From: Frigoribacterium faeni
GTDB lineage: Bacteria; Actinomycetota; Actinomycetes; Actinomycetales; Microbacteriaceae
Assembly (NCBI RefSeq): GCF_011761235.1
Contig: NZ_JAAOYW010000002.1
Span: 186,001 to 250,000 of the forward strand
Length of the DNA stretch: 64,000 nt
Direction of reading: 5' to 3'
The translations under genes were made by a program, and so were the position numbers. The notes beneath the pieces are model-generated. The model had not been told where the DNA came from and did not search any database. It saw only the letters and a list, made by a program, of their open reading frames with translations. Positions 1 through 8,155 of this stretch are shown piece after piece. Within the stretch, counting starts at the first letter, position 1, and every line of letters begins with the position of its first letter.

Positions 1-1892
1 AGCCGCACTGGGAGAAGAAGCAGGGCTCCGTCGTCGCCTACGAGCGGGTCACGCTGTACGGCGTGCCGATCGTGCCGCGCCGGCGCATCCAGTTCTCGCG
101 CATCGACCCCGGCTACGCCCGCGAGCTGTTCATCCGCCACGCGCTCGTCGAGGGCGACTGGGAGAGCCGCCAGTCGTTCGAGGCGGCCAACCGACAGCTC
201 GTGCGCGAACTCACCGAGGTCGAGGAGCGGACGCGCCGCCGCGACATCCTCGTCGACGGCGACGCCGCCTTCGAGTTCTTCCAGCGCCGCGTGCCGGCCG
301 ACGTCACGAGCACCCGCGACTTCGAGGGCTGGTGGCGCAAGGCGAAGCAAGAGACGCCGGACCTGCTCACGATGACGGCCGCCGACCTGCTCGGCGACGA
401 CGAGCCCGACGTCGACGAGGCGGGGTTCCCGAGCACGTGGCGGCAGGGCGACCAGACGCTGACCCTGCGCTACAAGTTCGAGCCGGGAGCCGACGACGAC
501 GGCGTCACGGTGGTCGTGCCCCTGCCGCTGCTGGCGCGCCTCCGTCCGGCCGGCTTCGACTGGCAGGTGCCGGGCCTCCGCGACGAGCTGGTCACCTCGC
601 TCATCAAGTCGCTGCCGAAGCAGATCCGCAAGAACGTGGTGCCGGCCGCCGACTGGGCATCGAAGATCACCGCCGAGCTGCCGGCCGAGCCGCCGGTCGA
701 CGTGGCCGAGTCGTTCACCGCGACCCTCGCCTCCGTCATCAAGAAGCTCACGTACACGCCGGTCGAGCCCGCCGACTTCGACCTCGAGCGGGTGCCGGCG
801 CACCTGCGCGTCACGTACGCCGTGGTCGACGAGCGCGGCCGCACGGTGGGCGCCGGAAAGTCGCTCGACGAGCTGCAGCACCGGCTCAGCGACGACATGC
901 GCGAGAGCGTGGCGCGCGTCACCCAGGGCCAGGGCGCAGGAGGCGCGGGTCGCGACCGGCGACGACGCGGCGGTCCCGAGGGCGCCCGCCCCGACGCCGG
1001 GGTCGCCGCCCCCGCGAACGCCATCGAGCGCAGCGGCCTCACCTCGTGGGACTTCGACGAGCTGCCGACCGTCGTCGACACGCGGCACGGCGACACCGTG
1101 ATCCGGGCGTACCCGGCGCTGGTCGACGAGGGCGCCTCCGTGGCGATCCGCCTCATGGCGACGCCGGCCGACCAGGCGCGTGAGACCCCCAAGGGCGTGC
1201 GCCGCCTGCTCATGCTGGCGGTGCCGAGCCCGGTCGCCTACGTGCAGCAGCACCTGACGGCGCCCGAGAAGCTGATCCTCGCGACGAGCCCGTACCAGAA
1301 CACCGCGGCCCTCTTCGCCGACTGCCTCGTGGCCGTCGTCGACGACGTGCTGCACCGGGTGAAGGCCGACGGGCAGCTGTACACGAAGAAGGAGTTCCTC
1401 ACGGTCCGCGACCGGGTGTCGGGCGCCGTGATGGACCAGATGTTCCAGACGGTGTCGCTCGTCGCCCGCACGCTGACGGCCGCCCGCGACGCGGACAAGG
1501 CGATGAAGTCGGCCACGGCCATGGCGCTGCTCACGGCGCTCACCGACATGCGGCAGCAGCGCGACCGGCTCATCTACCCGGGCTTCGTGTCGGCCACGGG
1601 CCTGCAGCAGCTGCAGCGCGTGCCCGTGTACCTCGTCGGCATCACGCGCCGCACGGCGAAGCTGCTCGAGGCGCCGTCGCGGGACCGCGCCTGGCTGACC
1701 GAGGTGCAGCAGGCGACCGAGAAGTACGAGGCGGCGGGCGGGGCGTTCCCGCCTGCGGAGGGGGCGCCTCCTGCGCTGGTGCGCGCCCGGTGGATGCTCG
1801 AGGAGTTCCGCCTCAGCCTCTTCGCCCAGGACCTGAGGCCCAGCGAGAGCGTGTCGCTTCAGCGGATCGTCAAGGTGCTCGCGTCGGCCTAG
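1..1892 (+). CDS. hrpA: ATP-dependent RNA helicase HrpA, C-terminal part (5' truncated by window edge)
   Basis: The reading frame is open from the first complete codon at position 3, so the gene starts outside the window. The encoded 629 or so residues match the C-terminal half of bacterial HrpA, including the DUF3418 region (VTLYGVPIVPRRRIQFSRID near the visible start, the RELFIRHALVEGDW segment after it, and the C-terminal SLFAQDLRPSESVSLQRIVK). HrpA is a DEAH-box helicase that acts on RNA and collided ribosomes; the helicase motor motifs lie upstream of the window and cannot be checked. The end is normal (TAG at 1890-1892). A low-complexity, Gly/Arg-rich linker around residues 310-340 contains one copy of the dispersed 14-mer (938-951). 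Identification by family resemblance; confident for the family, function not testable from this fragment. Confidence 0.9.
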   Translation, partial: PHWEKKQGSVVAYERVTLYGVPIVPRRRIQFSRIDPGYARELFIRHALVEGDWESRQSFEAANRQLVRELTEVEERTRRRDILVDGDAAFEFFQRRVPADVTSTRDFEGWWRKAKQETPDLLTMTAADLLGDDEPDVDEAGFPSTWRQGDQTLTLRYKFEPGADDDGVTVVVPLPLLARLRPAGFDWQVPGLRDELVTSLIKSLPKQIRKNVVPAADWASKITAELPAEPPVDVAESFTATLASVIKKLTYTPVEPADFDLERVPAHLRVTYAVVDERGRTVGAGKSLDELQHRLSDDMRESVARVTQGQGAGGAGRDRRRRGGPEGARPDAGVAAPANAIERSGLTSWDFDELPTVVDTRHGDTVIRAYPALVDEGASVAIRLMATPADQARETPKGVRRLLMLAVPSPVAYVQQHLTAPEKLILATSPYQNTAALFADCLVAVVDDVLHRVKADGQLYTKKEFLTVRDRVSGAVMDQMFQTVSLVARTLTAARDADKAMKSATAMALLTALTDMRQQRDRLIYPGFVSATGLQQLQRVPVYLVGITRRTAKLLEAPSRDRAWLTEVQQATEKYEAAGGAFPPAEGAPPALVRARWMLEEFRLSLFAQDLRPSESVSLQRIVKVLASA

Positions 1893-1965
1893 CCGCAGGC
1901 TCGGCCTGGCCGGCGCCTCGGCCCGGCCGGCGGCTCGGCCGAGCGGGCGGCTCGGCGCCGCCCGC

Positions 1966-1971
1966 TAGCCT
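1966..1971 (+). promoter_or_regulatory. -10 hexamer of a likely leaderless lacI promoter
   Basis: TAGCCT sits exactly 6 bases before the ATG at 1978 and there is no Shine-Dalgarno, the layout expected for leaderless mRNA in actinobacteria. Confidence 0.55.
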
Positions 1972-1977
1972 GGGCGG

Positions 1978-2988
1978 ATGCGAGCGACGGTCAAGGACGT
2001 GGCCGCCCGGGCGGGCGTCTCGCCGAAGACCGTCTCGAACGTCGTCACGGGCGCGGTGCCGGTCAGCGCCGAGACACGGGCGCGGGTCGAGGAGGCGGTG
2101 GCCGCCCTCGACTACGTGCCCAACCTCAGCGCGCGCGGGCTCCGCACCGGCCGCACCGGCGTCGTCGCCCTGGCCCTGCCCGACCTGAGCACCCCGTACA
2201 GCGCCGAGATGTCCCACTGGTTCGTCGAGGTCGCCCACGAGCGCGGCTGGTCGGTGCAGCTCGAGCAGACGGGCCGGCGGCCCGAGCGCGAACGCGAACT
2301 GCTGCTGCGCGGCAAGGAGCACCTCGTCGACGGCCTCGTGCTCAACCCCGTCAGCCTCGGCGACAGCGCCGTCGTGGGCGCCGAGTCGCTGCCCCCGGTC
2401 GTGCTGATCGGCGAGGTCGAGCAGAGCGTCGTCGACCACGTGCGGGTGGACAGCGTCGCCGCCGCCCGCGACATGACGACGCACCTGATCGAGCTCGGGC
2501 ACCGCCGCATCGCCGTGCTCGGCAGCTCCGGCGAGGGCTTCGACCCGGCCACGGCGCGGGTGCGGTCGCTCGGCTGGCAGCAGGCGCTCGAGGCGGCCGG
2601 GCTGCCCGTCGACCCGTCGCTGCGCTGGTCGTGCCCGGCCTGGTCGACGGAGGCGGGCGCGGCGACCGTGCGCGAGCGGATCGCCGTCGACGGCGCCCCC
2701 GACGCTGTCTTCTGCTTCACCGACTCGCTCGCCCTCGGGGCCCTGCACGCGCTCTGGTCGGCCGGGCTGCGCGTGCCCGACGACGTCGCGGTCGCCGGCT
2801 TCGACGACATCGCCGAGAGCCGGTTCTCGTTGCCCCCGCTGACCACCGTCAGCCTCGACAAGCGGCTCTACGCGGAGCGCACGCTCGAGCTGCTCGCCGC
2901 CCGCATCGCCGACCGCGACCGGCCGCCCGAGCTCGCGGTCGTGCCCCACCAGATCGTCCGCCGGGCGAGCACCGCGGCCCGCGCCTGA
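1978..2988 (+). CDS. LacI family transcriptional regulator
   Basis: 336 residues, normal for LacI/GalR repressors. The N-terminus has the helix-turn-helix (VKDVAARAGVSPKTVSNVV, residues 4-22) and hinge helix (LDYVPNLSARGLRTGRTG, about 44-61), followed by a periplasmic-binding-protein-like sensor domain with typical motifs (TTHLIELGHRRIAVLG; PDDVAVAGFDDIAESRF). It would bind an operator as a dimer and be released by a sugar ligand. The start is fixed by the TAGCCT -10 six bases upstream. It lies alone between hrpA and the convergent phzF-like gene; the nearest sugar gene is the GH51 arabinofuranosidase at 4303, which is a plausible but unproven target. The ligand cannot be read from sequence. 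Confidence 0.9.
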   Translation: MRATVKDVAARAGVSPKTVSNVVTGAVPVSAETRARVEEAVAALDYVPNLSARGLRTGRTGVVALALPDLSTPYSAEMSHWFVEVAHERGWSVQLEQTGRRPERERELLLRGKEHLVDGLVLNPVSLGDSAVVGAESLPPVVLIGEVEQSVVDHVRVDSVAAARDMTTHLIELGHRRIAVLGSSGEGFDPATARVRSLGWQQALEAAGLPVDPSLRWSCPAWSTEAGAATVRERIAVDGAPDAVFCFTDSLALGALHALWSAGLRVPDDVAVAGFDDIAESRFSLPPLTTVSLDKRLYAERTLELLAARIADRDRPPELAVVPHQIVRRASTAARA

Positions 2989-3011
2989 CGCGCGTGCGCC
3001 GCGCGCACGGA

Positions 3012-3071
3012 ACACCCCGGATGCCGCACGACACCCGGATCTCTCGGGGTGTCGTGCGGCATCCGGGGTGT
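3012..3071. terminator. perfect 25-bp inverted repeat, likely bidirectional terminator
   Basis: Bases 3012-3036 and 3047-3071 are perfect reverse complements separated by a 10-base loop. It lies between the convergent lacI (+, ends 2988) and phzF-like (-, ends 3119) genes, where a shared terminator is expected. No U-tract is present, as is common in high-GC actinobacteria. Confidence 0.7.
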
Positions 3072-3089
3072 CGTGCGGCATCCGGGGTG
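3052..3089. repeat. 19-bp tandem direct repeat adjoining the hairpin
   Basis: The unit TCGTGCGGCATCCGGGGTG occurs at 3052-3070 and again, head to tail, at 3071-3089. The first copy is also the right arm of the 25-bp hairpin, so the left arm could pair with either copy. Confidence 0.75.
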
Positions 3090-3118
3090 TGTCGCGTCTC
3101 CCCGGAGCCGCGGGCGAG

Positions 3119-4144
3119 TCACCCGACGATGACGTCGGCGGTGCCGCTGACCGTCACACCGCCGGCGGGCGGCACGTCGACCGTGAGCAGGCTCGGCCGC
3201 CCGACGTGCCTGCCCTGGCGCACGACGAACCGCGCCGGAGGCGCGAGCAGGCCGGCAGCCCGCAGGTACGCCCCGAGGGCGGCGGCCGCCGACCCCGTGG
3301 CGGGGTCCTCGACGACGGTGCCGACCGGGAACAGGTTGCGGGCCTCCACGGCGGGCAGGGGCTGCCCCGCGGCCCGGGCCGCCCCGAGGTCGACCCCCTC
3401 GGTGCAGAGCACGGTGACCGTGCCGGTCCAGCCCTGACGGTCCATGAGCTCGCGCACGGCACCGGGGTCGAACGAGAAGGCGTCGAAGACCCGCCGCGAG
3501 GCCAGCGCGACGACCGGGTGCCAGTTGCCGGCGAAGGCCTCGTCGAGCGGCCAGGCCGGGTCGAGGTCGTCGCGGCCCAGGCCGAGCAGTCCGAGCAGCT
3601 CGTCGGCGGCGCCCGCGGGAAGCGGTCGGGTGCGGGGCTCGACGCTGGTGAAGGCGGCACGCAGCCCGGCCTCGCCGTGGCCCGGCCCGTCGCCGCCCGG
3701 GCCGTCGCCGCCCGTGCCACCGCCGCGCGTGCCGCCGCCGCTCGTGCCGTCGCCCGTGCCGACGCGAGTCGTGTCGTCGTGCGTCGCGCCGACGCGAGTC
3801 GCGCCGTCGCGCGTCGTGTCGATGACGACCGGGCCGACCGCGGTCTCGAACCGGAACGCCCCCGGCCCCCGTCGCTCGGCCAGGGCGACGGCCGTGGCGA
3901 TCGTCGCGTGCCCGCAGAACGGCACCTCGGCGATGGGCGAGAAGTACCGCGTCGCGACGGCGCGCTCGTCGCCGTCGACGGCCCGGTCGACGACGAAGGC
4001 GGTCTCGGCGTAGCCGACCTCGGCCGCGATGCGCTGCATGTCGACGGCGTCGAGGGCCGTCGCGTCGAGCACCACGCCGGCGGGGTTGCCGCCGTCCGGG
4101 CCGTCGGGGAACGCGGTCAGGCGGAGCACGGGGTCGCGGGTCAC
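3119..4144 (-). CDS. PhzF family isomerase-like protein
   Basis: 341 residues from the GTG at 4144. PhzF/diaminopimelate-epimerase-fold proteins; hallmarks visible are the N-terminal LTAFPDGPDGGNPAGVV, the catalytic-glutamate motif GYAETAFV, the PFCGHAT motif, and C-terminal DPATGSAAAALGAYL. Real substrate unknown: most PhzF paralogues are not phenazine enzymes and no other phenazine gene is nearby. Start choice: GTG 4144 lies 6 bases after CACAGT, giving a leaderless promoter; the open frame extends upstream but into low-quality sequence. Odd feature: an approximately 60-residue Gly/Asp/Thr-rich insertion (about residues 120-175) built from short DNA repeats (near 3690-3830) interrupts the fold between the two lobes. 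Convergent with lacI, divergent from the arabinofuranosidase gene. Confidence 0.85.
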   Translation of the reverse strand: MTRDPVLRLTAFPDGPDGGNPAGVVLDATALDAVDMQRIAAEVGYAETAFVVDRAVDGDERAVATRYFSPIAEVPFCGHATIATAVALAERRGPGAFRFETAVGPVVIDTTRDGATRVGATHDDTTRVGTGDGTSGGGTRGGGTGGDGPGGDGPGHGEAGLRAAFTSVEPRTRPLPAGAADELLGLLGLGRDDLDPAWPLDEAFAGNWHPVVALASRRVFDAFSFDPGAVRELMDRQGWTGTVTVLCTEGVDLGAARAAGQPLPAVEARNLFPVGTVVEDPATGSAAAALGAYLRAAGLLAPPARFVVRQGRHVGRPSLLTVDVPPAGGVTVSGTADVIVG

Positions 4145-4197
4145 CCCTCCACTGTGCAGCCCGGCGCCCTGCCGCGCCAGCCGGGGCGCTCTTGCGC

Positions 4198-4216
4198 TTC
4201 GATTACAACGATGGAA
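4198..4216. promoter_or_regulatory. possible operator (imperfect 19-bp palindrome) before the GH51 gene
   Basis: TTCGATTACAACGATGGAA has symmetric ends (TTC.AT ... AT.GAA) and is locally AT-rich in a GC-rich gap between divergent genes, about 90 bases before the GH51 start. Similar in size to LacI-family operators; binding protein unknown. Confidence 0.3.
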
Positions 4217-4302
4217 TGGTGGTCGCAGACGCCGGGGTCGCACCGCCTCCGACCGTCGCCCACGACGCCGCGCCGTCCCGGACGCGCCCCACGAGGAGGA
4301 CC

Positions 4303-5838
4303 ATGACCACCGCCCGCATCACCGTCGATCGCGAGTTCACCATCGGCTCCGTGCCCCGCCGCCTGTTCGGCTCGTTCGTCGAGCACATGGGCCGCTGCGT
4401 CTACACCGGCATCTACGAGCCCGGCCACGAGACCGCCGACGAGAAGGGCTTCCGCCGAGACGTGCTCGAGCTGACCAAGGAGCTCGGCGCCACCGTCGTC
4501 CGCTACCCCGGCGGCAACTTCGTGTCGGGCTACGACTGGGAGGACGGCGTCGGCCCCGTCGACCAGCGCCCGCGCCGCCTCGACGGCGCCTGGCACACCG
4601 TCGAGACCAACGCGTTCGGCCTGCACGAGTTCGTCGACTGGTCGCGACTGGCGGGGGTCGAGGTCATGGAGGCCGTCAACCTCGGCACCCGCGGCGTCGA
4701 GGCGGCCCGGGAGCTCGTCGAGTACGCCAACCACCCCGGCGGCACCGCGCTGAGCGACCGCCGCATCGCGAACGGCGCCGCCGACCCCTTCGACATCAAG
4801 CTCTGGTGCCTCGGCAACGAGCTCGACGGCCCGTGGCAGATCGGCCACAAGACGGCGACGGAGTACGGCCGTCTCGCGACGGAGGCCGCGAAGGCGATGA
4901 AGTTCGTCGACCCGACCATCGAGCTCGTCGCCGTCGGCAGCTCGGGGCGCGGCATGCCCACCTTCGGCGCGTGGGAGCACGAGGTGCTCACGCACGCCTA
5001 CGACGAGGTCGACTACGTGTCGATGCACGCCTACTACCAGGAGCACGACGGCGACGCGACGAGCTTCCTCGCGACGGCGGTCGACATGGACGCCTTCATC
5101 GACGAGGTCGTCTCGACCATCGACGGCGTCAAGGCCGCGGGCAAGCACGACAAGCAGGTGCACATCTCGTTCGACGAGTGGAACGTCTGGTACCAGACGG
5201 GCCTCGACACCGACGACCAGCCGCACAACGTGTCGAAGGGCTGGGTCGAGCACCCGCGCCTCATCGAGGACCAGTACAACGTCACCGACGCCGTCGTCGT
5301 CGGCACGTTCCTCAACTCGCTGCTGCGCCACGGCGACCGGGTCAAGATCGCGAACCAGGCGCAGCTCGTCAACGTCATCGCGCCGATCCGCAGCGAGCAG
5401 GGCGGGCCCGCCTGGCGGCAGACGATCTTCTGGCCGTTCGCCCGCATGGCCGCGCTGGCCCAGGGCGAGATCCTCCGCACCGTCGTCGCGAGCGACAAGA
5501 TCGACACCCCGAAGTACGGCGACGCCGACCTCGTCGACGTCAGCTCGACCTGGGACGAGGAGTCGGGACGGCTCGTGTTCTTCCTCGCCAACCGCGGACT
5601 CGAGGAGGCGGCGGACGTCGAGCTGGTCCTCCGCGGCTTCGCAGGCGGCCGGGTCGTGCGCGCCGAGCTGCTCGCGGTGCCCGAGGGCGGCGACCGCTTC
5701 ACCGCCAACACCGAGCACGCGCAGGACGCGGTCGGCCTCGTGCCGCTCGCCGGCGTGACGGTCGACGACGGCCGCGCCCGCCTCACGCTGCCCGCCCTCT
5801 CGTGGGTGGTCGTCGAGCTCGAGGTCACCGCCGCCTGA
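4303..5838 (+). CDS. Alpha-L-arabinofuranosidase, GH51
   Basis: 511 residues, usual length for intracellular GH51 enzymes; hydrolyses terminal alpha-L-arabinofuranosyl residues of arabinan or arabinoxylan oligosaccharides. The fold is a TIM barrel followed by a beta domain. The acid/base glutamate is E173 in GNELDGPW and the nucleophile is E292 in SFDEWNVWY; the N-terminal GSFVEHMGRCVYTGIYEPGH and RYPGGNFVSGYDWEDGVGP segments are characteristic. No signal peptide, so it acts in the cytoplasm on imported oligosaccharides, although no arabinosaccharide transporter is in the window. ATG 4303 is chosen because GAGGAGGA lies just upstream; an in-frame ATG at 4192 exists but falls in the putative promoter. 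Possibly controlled by the LacI regulator at 1978 (inference). Confidence 0.93.
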   Translation: MTTARITVDREFTIGSVPRRLFGSFVEHMGRCVYTGIYEPGHETADEKGFRRDVLELTKELGATVVRYPGGNFVSGYDWEDGVGPVDQRPRRLDGAWHTVETNAFGLHEFVDWSRLAGVEVMEAVNLGTRGVEAARELVEYANHPGGTALSDRRIANGAADPFDIKLWCLGNELDGPWQIGHKTATEYGRLATEAAKAMKFVDPTIELVAVGSSGRGMPTFGAWEHEVLTHAYDEVDYVSMHAYYQEHDGDATSFLATAVDMDAFIDEVVSTIDGVKAAGKHDKQVHISFDEWNVWYQTGLDTDDQPHNVSKGWVEHPRLIEDQYNVTDAVVVGTFLNSLLRHGDRVKIANQAQLVNVIAPIRSEQGGPAWRQTIFWPFARMAALAQGEILRTVVASDKIDTPKYGDADLVDVSSTWDEESGRLVFFLANRGLEEAADVELVLRGFAGGRVVRAELLAVPEGGDRFTANTEHAQDAVGLVPLAGVTVDDGRARLTLPALSWVVVELEVTAA

Positions 5839-5998
5839 CCCCGCCGCCCGGCCCGCCGCCCCTGACCCTCCTCGCCTCCGAATGCGAGAGCATCTGGGCG
5901 GCGGGCACCCGTCGGATCGGCCTGGACAGGCGCCCCCACGCAGGAACTGTCTCAAATTACGAACGCACCAACGCCAGCGCCCGCGCCCGCACCCGCAC

Positions 5999-6415
5999 CT
6001 ACTTCTTGCGGCGCGGGAACAACCGCGAGATCGAGTCGCGCACCGACTCCTCGATGGTGTCGCTGAACGAGTTCGAGAACGAGAGCGAGTCACCGGCCGC
6101 CGACGCGGCGGTCATCGACGCGATCACGCTCTGTCCGTGGTGGGCGCGCGCCTCGCGCGTGCTCGCGAAGCCGAGCCCCAAGGAGGCGGCCAACTGTTCC
6201 AGGAGGACGACCCGCTCCTCCAGCGGTCGCCCCGTCGCGGCGGCGAGCTCGTGGGCCGTCTCGTCGTCGACGCCGTCGGCGACCCACTGGGCGGCGCGGA
6301 CGGGCAGCTCGCCGGCGGCGAGCATGCCGATCATCCGCTTGGCCTCGTCGTCGCGGATCTCGGCTCGGGCGACGGAGACGTCGCGGGGGTCGGGAGTCGG
6401 GTTCTCGTGGGGCAC
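5999..6415 (-). CDS. Hypothetical protein
   Basis: 138 residues from GTG 6415; a TAAGCT hexamer 5 bases upstream supports a leaderless start. Mostly helical, soluble, with an acidic start, a middle resembling small regulatory or adaptor proteins (RDDEAKRMIGMLAAGELPVRAAQWVADGVDDE) and a basic tail ending RLFPRRKK. No signal peptide or membrane segment. I do not recognise the family. It is convergent with the GH51 gene and upstream of nothing obviously related; third-position GC is high throughout, supporting real coding. Confidence 0.7.
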   Translation of the reverse strand: MPHENPTPDPRDVSVARAEIRDDEAKRMIGMLAAGELPVRAAQWVADGVDDETAHELAAATGRPLEERVVLLEQLAASLGLGFASTREARAHHGQSVIASMTAASAAGDSLSFSNSFSDTIEESVRDSISRLFPRRKK

Positions 6416-6485
6416 GCTCGAGCTTAACCGGCCCGCGCGACGGGCACCTCCCCCCGTGCGAGTCGCCCCGGGGCAGGTGACGGCG

Positions 6486-7145
6486 TCAGCTGTAGAGCCG
6501 CACCGGCACGGCGTCGCGCGCGGCCGGCGTCGGCAGCACGTCGAGCTCGTCGCGCACGCCGTCGACGGTGCGCTGGATGCGACGTGCCTCGTCGACGCTC
6601 GACCGGATGAGGGGCAGCCCGCGGGCGATCGCCGCGCGGATGCGCTCCTGCAGCAGCGGCGCCGTCACCCGCCGGTCGGTGAAGTCGCTGGCGTGCGCGT
6701 AGACGCCGAGCGGCAGCGTCAGCGCCTGGAAGAACCCGAACAGCGGCCGCAGCGAGTGCTCGAGGATCAGCGCGTGCCGCTCGCTGCCGCCGGTCGCGGC
6801 GAGCAGCACCGGCACGTCGACGAGCGCGTACTGCTCGACGAAGTCGAAGAAGTGCTTGAAGAGCCCGGTGAAGGAGGCGCGGTAGACCGGCGAGGCCGCG
6901 ATCAGCAGGTCGGCCCCCTCGACGGCACGGAGCTCGCGCTCGACCCGCTCGTCGAGCTGGTCGCGCGTCAGCGCCCCCGCGAAGAGCGGCCCGAGCTCGC
7001 TGAGCCGGATCACGTGGCGCTCGATCGGGAGCACGAGGGCGAGCTCGTCGAGCACGGCGTCGACGAGGGCGTCGGTCTTCGAGGGAGAGCTCAGCGTGCC
7101 CGACACGGCGACGACACGGAGCGGCTGCGGGGGTGTCTGCGTCAT
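6486..7145 (-). CDS. NADPH-dependent FMN reductase family protein
   Basis: 219 residues with the flavodoxin-like fold of the NADPH-dependent FMN reductase family. Visible motifs: VVAVSGTLSSPSKTDALVDAV (FMN phosphate loop, residues 10-30), LLIAASPVYRASFTGLFKHFFDFV (about 77-100) and LLAATGGSERHALILEHSLRPLF. These resemble the MsuE/SsuE-like and CE1759 oxidoreductase groups that supply reduced flavin to monooxygenases, but no partner monooxygenase is nearby. CACCAT lies 6 bases before the ATG at 7145, consistent with leaderless transcription. Divergent from the methyltransferase at 7217. Exact physiological role unknown. Confidence 0.82.
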   Translation of the reverse strand: MTQTPPQPLRVVAVSGTLSSPSKTDALVDAVLDELALVLPIERHVIRLSELGPLFAGALTRDQLDERVERELRAVEGADLLIAASPVYRASFTGLFKHFFDFVEQYALVDVPVLLAATGGSERHALILEHSLRPLFGFFQALTLPLGVYAHASDFTDRRVTAPLLQERIRAAIARGLPLIRSSVDEARRIQRTVDGVRDELDVLPTPAARDAVPVRLYS

Positions 7146-7216
7146 GCCCTCATGGTGCTCCGGGCGGGCTCCGTCACATAGCCGTGTGACGCCCCGAGTC
7201 GTGCGACAGTGGTCGC

Positions 7217-7990
7217 GTGACCACCGCCTCCGCGCCGCACGGCTTCGACCCGGCGAACCCCCTCAGCACCCTCGCGTCCTCGTTCGGCCAGGCCGCCGAC
7301 GTCTACGAGCGCGGCCGCCCCTCGTACCCCGTCGACGCCGTCGAGTGGCTGCTGCCGCCGGGCGCCCGGCACGTCGTCGACCTGGGAGCGGGCACCGGCA
7401 AGCTCACCCGCGTGCTGCTGCCGCGGGCCGAGCAGGTCACCGCCGTCGAGCCCAGCGAGGGCATGCGCGGGGCGCTCGAGCGGGCGGTGCCCGAGGCGAC
7501 GTCGCTCGCCGGCTCGGCCGAGGCGATGCCCCTCGACGACGCGTGCGTCGACGCCGTCTTCGTCGCCCAGGCCTGGCACTGGGTCGACCCCGCCGCGGCC
7601 GTGCCCGAGGTCGCCCGCGTGCTGCGACCGGGCGGCACGCTGGCCCTGCTCTGGAACATCCGCGACGAGACCGTGCCCTGGCTGGCCGAGCTCTCGCAGG
7701 TGATGCACTCGCCCGCCGAGCGCGACATGTCGTCCGACGCCCCGACGGTCGGCGAGCCGTTCGCCCCGATCGAGCGCCGCGACTTCCCGTGGGTGCACGA
7801 GCTCGGCCGCGACGAACTGCTCGCGATGATCGCCTCGCGCAGCTACGTCATCACCCTGTCGGAGGACGACCGCGCCCAGGTGCTCCGCGACGTCGGCCGG
7901 CTGCTCGACACGCACCCCGACACCCGCGGCGTCGACACGATCCGGCTGCCGTACGTGACGCGGGCGAGCCGCGCGGTCCTGCCCGGCTGA
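7217..7990 (+). CDS. Class I SAM-dependent methyltransferase
   Basis: 257 residues; Methyltransf_11-type fold. Motif I is VVDLGAGTGKLTRVLLP (residues about 53-69), acidic end of strand 2 is VTAVEPSEGM, and post-I is DAVFVAQAWHWVDP, a pattern common in ubiquinone/menaquinone-type and small-molecule methyltransferases of actinobacteria. Substrate unknown. The GTG start has GACAGT 6 bases upstream and no Shine-Dalgarno. The stop codon TGA at 7988-7990 is the beginning of one copy of the dispersed 14-mer. The downstream 165-base gap carries two 14-mer copies and a hairpin. Confidence 0.87.
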   Translation: MTTASAPHGFDPANPLSTLASSFGQAADVYERGRPSYPVDAVEWLLPPGARHVVDLGAGTGKLTRVLLPRAEQVTAVEPSEGMRGALERAVPEATSLAGSAEAMPLDDACVDAVFVAQAWHWVDPAAAVPEVARVLRPGGTLALLWNIRDETVPWLAELSQVMHSPAERDMSSDAPTVGEPFAPIERRDFPWVHELGRDELLAMIASRSYVITLSEDDRAQVLRDVGRLLDTHPDTRGVDTIRLPYVTRASRAVLPG

Positions 7991-8024
7991 CCCGCGCCTC
8001 CTGCCCGGCTGACCCGCGCCTCCT
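7989..8024. repeat. two copies of the dispersed 14-mer GACCCGCGCCTCCT
   Basis: Exact copies at 7989-8002 (beginning in the methyltransferase stop codon) and 8011-8024, 22 bases apart. Other exact copies lie at 938, 10577, 18446, 18470, 24187 (this strand) or, inverted, 22371 and 25079 (and 938). Confidence 0.85.
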
Positions 8025-8049
8025 GCGGTCGACGGCGGGCGTTCCGGGC

Positions 8050-8099
8050 CGAGGGCGGGTCGCCGTGCACCCGCCCTCGCGCCGGACGACCCGCCCTCG
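8050..8099. terminator. hairpin with a third arm copy after the methyltransferase gene
   Basis: CGAGGGCGGGT (8050-8060) pairs with ACCCGCCCTCG (8069-8079); the right arm is repeated at 8089-8099. Probable terminator of the upstream gene; no T-tract. Confidence 0.5.
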
Positions 8100-8143
8100 A
8101 CGGGACGGGCCCGTGACGGGCCGCGGGCGTCGGCGGCGCCCCC

Positions 8144-8149
8144 TACGGT
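8144..8149 (+). promoter_or_regulatory. -10 hexamer of a leaderless promoter for the amidohydrolase-kynU pair
   Basis: TACGGT lies exactly 6 bases before ATG 8156, with no Shine-Dalgarno in between. Confidence 0.55.
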
Positions 8150-8155
8150 GGAGCC

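Noticed and set aside
332-1183. Long open frames opposite or shifted relative to hrpA and most other genes
   Set aside because: Their products are Arg/Ala/Pro-rich shadows created by high-GC codon bias and lack any domain; the alternative frame in each case has a clear homologous protein.
3119-4144. Phenazine biosynthesis locus
   Set aside because: Only a PhzF-family protein is present; no phzB/D/E/G genes nearby, and most PhzF paralogues have other roles.
4029-7181. A 1050-codon open frame across the phzF, GH51 and FMN reductase loci
   Set aside because: It covers several well-supported genes on both strands and its translation is low-complexity; pure GC shadow.
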